Source: Hydrogenophaga sp. (GTDB lineage: Bacteria > Pseudomonadota > Gammaproteobacteria > Burkholderiales > Burkholderiaceae_C). Taken from it: a stretch of DNA of 6,951 bases. Where the stretch lies: NCBI GenBank assembly GCA_020047875.1, contig JAIFNE010000094.1, positions 1-6,951 on the forward strand. The letters are read 5' to 3'. The notes beneath the pieces are model-generated. The model was not told the DNA's origin, ran no database searches, and saw nothing but the letters and a program-made list of their open reading frames with translations. This document shows positions 5,591 through 6,951 of this stretch, in pieces (position 1 is the first letter of the stretch; each line of letters begins with the position of its first letter). A program made the position numbers and the translations under genes.

Positions 5591-6422
5591 GCAGCGCCGC
5601 GAGCCGCGGCAAGGCGGCGCAGGCGTTGGCGGCGGTGGCGCGCGCCAGGTCTGCGGGCGCCATGCGGCGCAGACTGGCCACCACCGCGCCGATGCGCGGC
5701 AGCTCGGCCGGCGTGTTCAGGCCCTGGGGCCGGCCGGCCGCGCGCTCGGCCGCGGTGGCGTACAGCCATTGCGGCGGGATGTCGGGCGCGTCGGTCTCCA
5801 GCACCAGGGCGGTCAGCGGCAGACTGGCTGCGAGCTCGCGCAGGCGGCGCGCCGGCTCGAACGTCACCGCGCCGCCAAACCCCAGCTTGAAGCCCAGATC
5901 GATGAACGCCTGGGCCTGCTGCGCGCTGCCGTTGAAGGCGTGGGCCATGCCGCCACCGGTGGGCAGCTCGCGCAGTTGCTTGAGCAGGGCATCGGCACTG
6001 CGGCGCACATGCAGGATCACCGGCAAACCGTGCTTTCGGGCCAGCTTGAGCTGCTCGCGGTAGAAGAGCGTCTGGCGCTCGCGCAGGGCCGGCTCGCACA
6101 GCGCCGGCACGAAAAAGTCGAGCCCGATTTCCCCCACGGCCACCAGGCGCGGATCGTCGCGGTGCTGGGTGAGTGCTGCGTCCAGCGCCTGCAGGTCGCC
6201 GTTTAGCGCCTGCGGCACAAACAGCGGGTGAATGCCCAGCGCGTAGGCGTCACCCAGTCGGTGGGCGAGCAGGCGCACGGTGTCGAAATTCGCGCGCTCC
6301 ACCGCGGGGATCACGCACAGCCCCACACCCAGCGCTGCGGCGCGCTCACGCGCCTGCACCGCCAGCGCGTGGTCGGGGCCGAATTCCGGCGCGTCGAGGT
6401 GGCAGTGGCTGTCGATCCACAC
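5574..6422 (-). CDS. TatD-family metal-dependent hydrolase (putative 3'-5' DNase)
   Basis: A 282-residue TIM-barrel amidohydrolase-fold enzyme. The divalent-metal ligands are all present: H6 and H8 in DSHCHLD, E98 in VGEIGLDF, H138 in ILHVRR, H161 in MAHAFNGS and D211 in ETDAPDIPP. TatD homologues cut DNA or RNA from the 3' end, with suggested roles in repair and DNA turnover; the exact substrate here is not known. The start is GTG at 6420-6422, giving the family's usual start next to the first HxH motif, with AGGA (6430-6433) 7 nt upstream. It begins 25 bp after the lolD stop, and its own stop overlaps the glycosylase start. The lolD-tatD order is common in betaproteobacteria as far as I recall. 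The family also contains YcfH/YjjV-type members, so the name tatD itself is not secure. Confidence 0.93.
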   Translation of the reverse strand: MWIDSHCHLDAPEFGPDHALAVQARERAAALGVGLCVIPAVERANFDTVRLLAHRLGDAYALGIHPLFVPQALNGDLQALDAALTQHRDDPRLVAVGEIGLDFFVPALCEPALRERQTLFYREQLKLARKHGLPVILHVRRSADALLKQLRELPTGGGMAHAFNGSAQQAQAFIDLGFKLGFGGAVTFEPARRLRELAASLPLTALVLETDAPDIPPQWLYATAAERAAGRPQGLNTPAELPRIGAVVASLRRMAPADLARATAANACAALPRLAALHAGAG

Positions 6423-6447
6423 CGCGAGGTCCTGGCCTTTCGGCCCT

Positions 6448-6951
6448 TCAGCTGAGCACGCCCGTGGTCAGGCGCAGCACGCGCCCGCAGCGCGCCGCCA
6501 GCGTCTCGTCGTGCGTGACGACGATGAACGCCGTGCCCTGGTCGCGCGCCAACTGCAGCATGAGTTCAAACACGCCATCCGCGGTGGCGCGGTCGAGGTT
6601 GCCGGTGGGCTCGTCGGCCAGCACGCAGGCCGGCTGCGTGACCAGCGCGCGCGCAATCGCCACCCGCTGGCGCTCGCCGCCGGAAAGCTCGGCGGGGCGG
6701 TGCTGCAGGCGCTCGGCCAGCCCCACCCGGGTCAGCACCTTCGCCGCCCGCTCACCAGCCTCGGCACGCGGCAGGCGGCGGATCCACAGCGGCATGGCCA
6801 CGTTGTCGCGCGCGCTGAACTCGGGCAGCAGGTGATGAAACTGGTAGACGAAACCCAGATGCTGGTTGCGCAGCAAGCCCTGCTGCGACGCACTCAGGCC
6901 ATCGAGCCGCTGCCCCTTGAGCGTCACATGGCCGCTGCTGGGCGCATCCAG
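6448..6951 (-). CDS. lolD: LolD, ATPase of the lipoprotein-release ABC transporter (5' end cut by window)
   Basis: The last 167 residues of an ABC ATPase. The reading frame is open to the window edge and starts there with LDAPSSGHV, so the gene continues to the right; the Walker A segment is outside. Visible parts are the Q-loop in LGFVYQFHHLLPEF, characteristic of LolD; NVAMPL; the signature LSGGERQRVAIARAL (about 89-103); Walker B CVLADEPTGNLD (about 109-120); and the H-loop VVTHDE (about 144-149). LolD drives LolC/E to release lipoproteins from the inner membrane to LolA in Gram-negative bacteria. A lolC/E gene would be expected just beyond the right edge, but that cannot be seen. The GTG at 6925-6927 is internal and not the real start. 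MacB- or FtsE-type ATPases are less likely because of the YQFHHLLPEF signature. Confidence 0.93.
   Translation of the reverse strand: MDAPSSGHVTLKGQRLDGLSASQQGLLRNQHLGFVYQFHHLLPEFSARDNVAMPLWIRRLPRAEAGERAAKVLTRVGLAERLQHRPAELSGGERQRVAIARALVTQPACVLADEPTGNLDRATADGVFELMLQLARDQGTAFIVVTHDETLAARCGRVLRLTTGVLS

Noticed and set aside
6925..6927. GTG as the start of lolD
   Set aside because: The frame stays open to the window edge and the upstream codons encode LDAPSSGH, which continues the conserved LolD sequence; Walker A must lie further upstream.
1..6951. tRNA, rRNA, CRISPR array, insertion sequence, phage or defence system
   Set aside because: No array of direct repeats, transposase or integrase motif, or recognisable structural RNA was seen on either strand; genes cover nearly the whole window.

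Overview
The window is GC-rich DNA that looks like the chromosome of a betaproteobacterium of the Comamonadaceae type (Hydrogenophaga, Acidovorax, Rhodoferax and relatives). The reasons are the strong G/C bias at third codon positions, the lolD-tatD gene order, and a hairpin-rich intergenic element at about 2273-2352 that I remember as a repeat of that family. The placement rests on recall, not on a search. All eight genes are on the minus strand, so the window reads biologically from right to left. The SDR gene (left edge) and lolD (right edge) are cut by the window ends.

Right block (6951 down to 5069): the C-terminal two thirds of lolD, the ATPase of the lipoprotein-release ABC transporter. 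It is followed after 25 bp by a TatD-family metal-dependent hydrolase with a GTG start, and then, overlapping by up to 17 bp, by a small hypoxanthine/uracil-DNA glycosylase-family protein. The tight spacing suggests one transcript.

Middle block (5033 down to 2353): after a 100-bp gap comes a spermidine-synthase-like methyltransferase-fold protein (GTG start, clear GGAGG ribosome site). It is followed 15 bp later by a full-length GspE/PulE/PilB-type secretion or pilus ATPase. No other secretion or pilus gene is in the window, so the ATPase is an orphan here.

Intergenic 2219-2352: a hairpin-rich repeat just behind the ATPase stop, then a perfect 6+6 bp dyad, then the regulator start.

Left block (2218 down to 1): a Crp/Fnr-family regulator with three of the four FNR iron-sulfur cysteines and an FNR-type recognition helix; a ten-helix EamA/DMT permease; and a short-chain dehydrogenase whose catalytic Tyr and Lys positions appear to be Ser and Arg. 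A 9-of-10 match to the FNR consensus lies exactly on the regulator's own start codon, which suggests autoregulation. The permease has no ribosome site and may be read from a leaderless transcript.

I see no mobile element, CRISPR array, RNA gene or clear multi-gene novel system. Most of the window is ordinary chromosomal gene content. The best leads are the regulator with its putative self-operator and the variant SDR active site.
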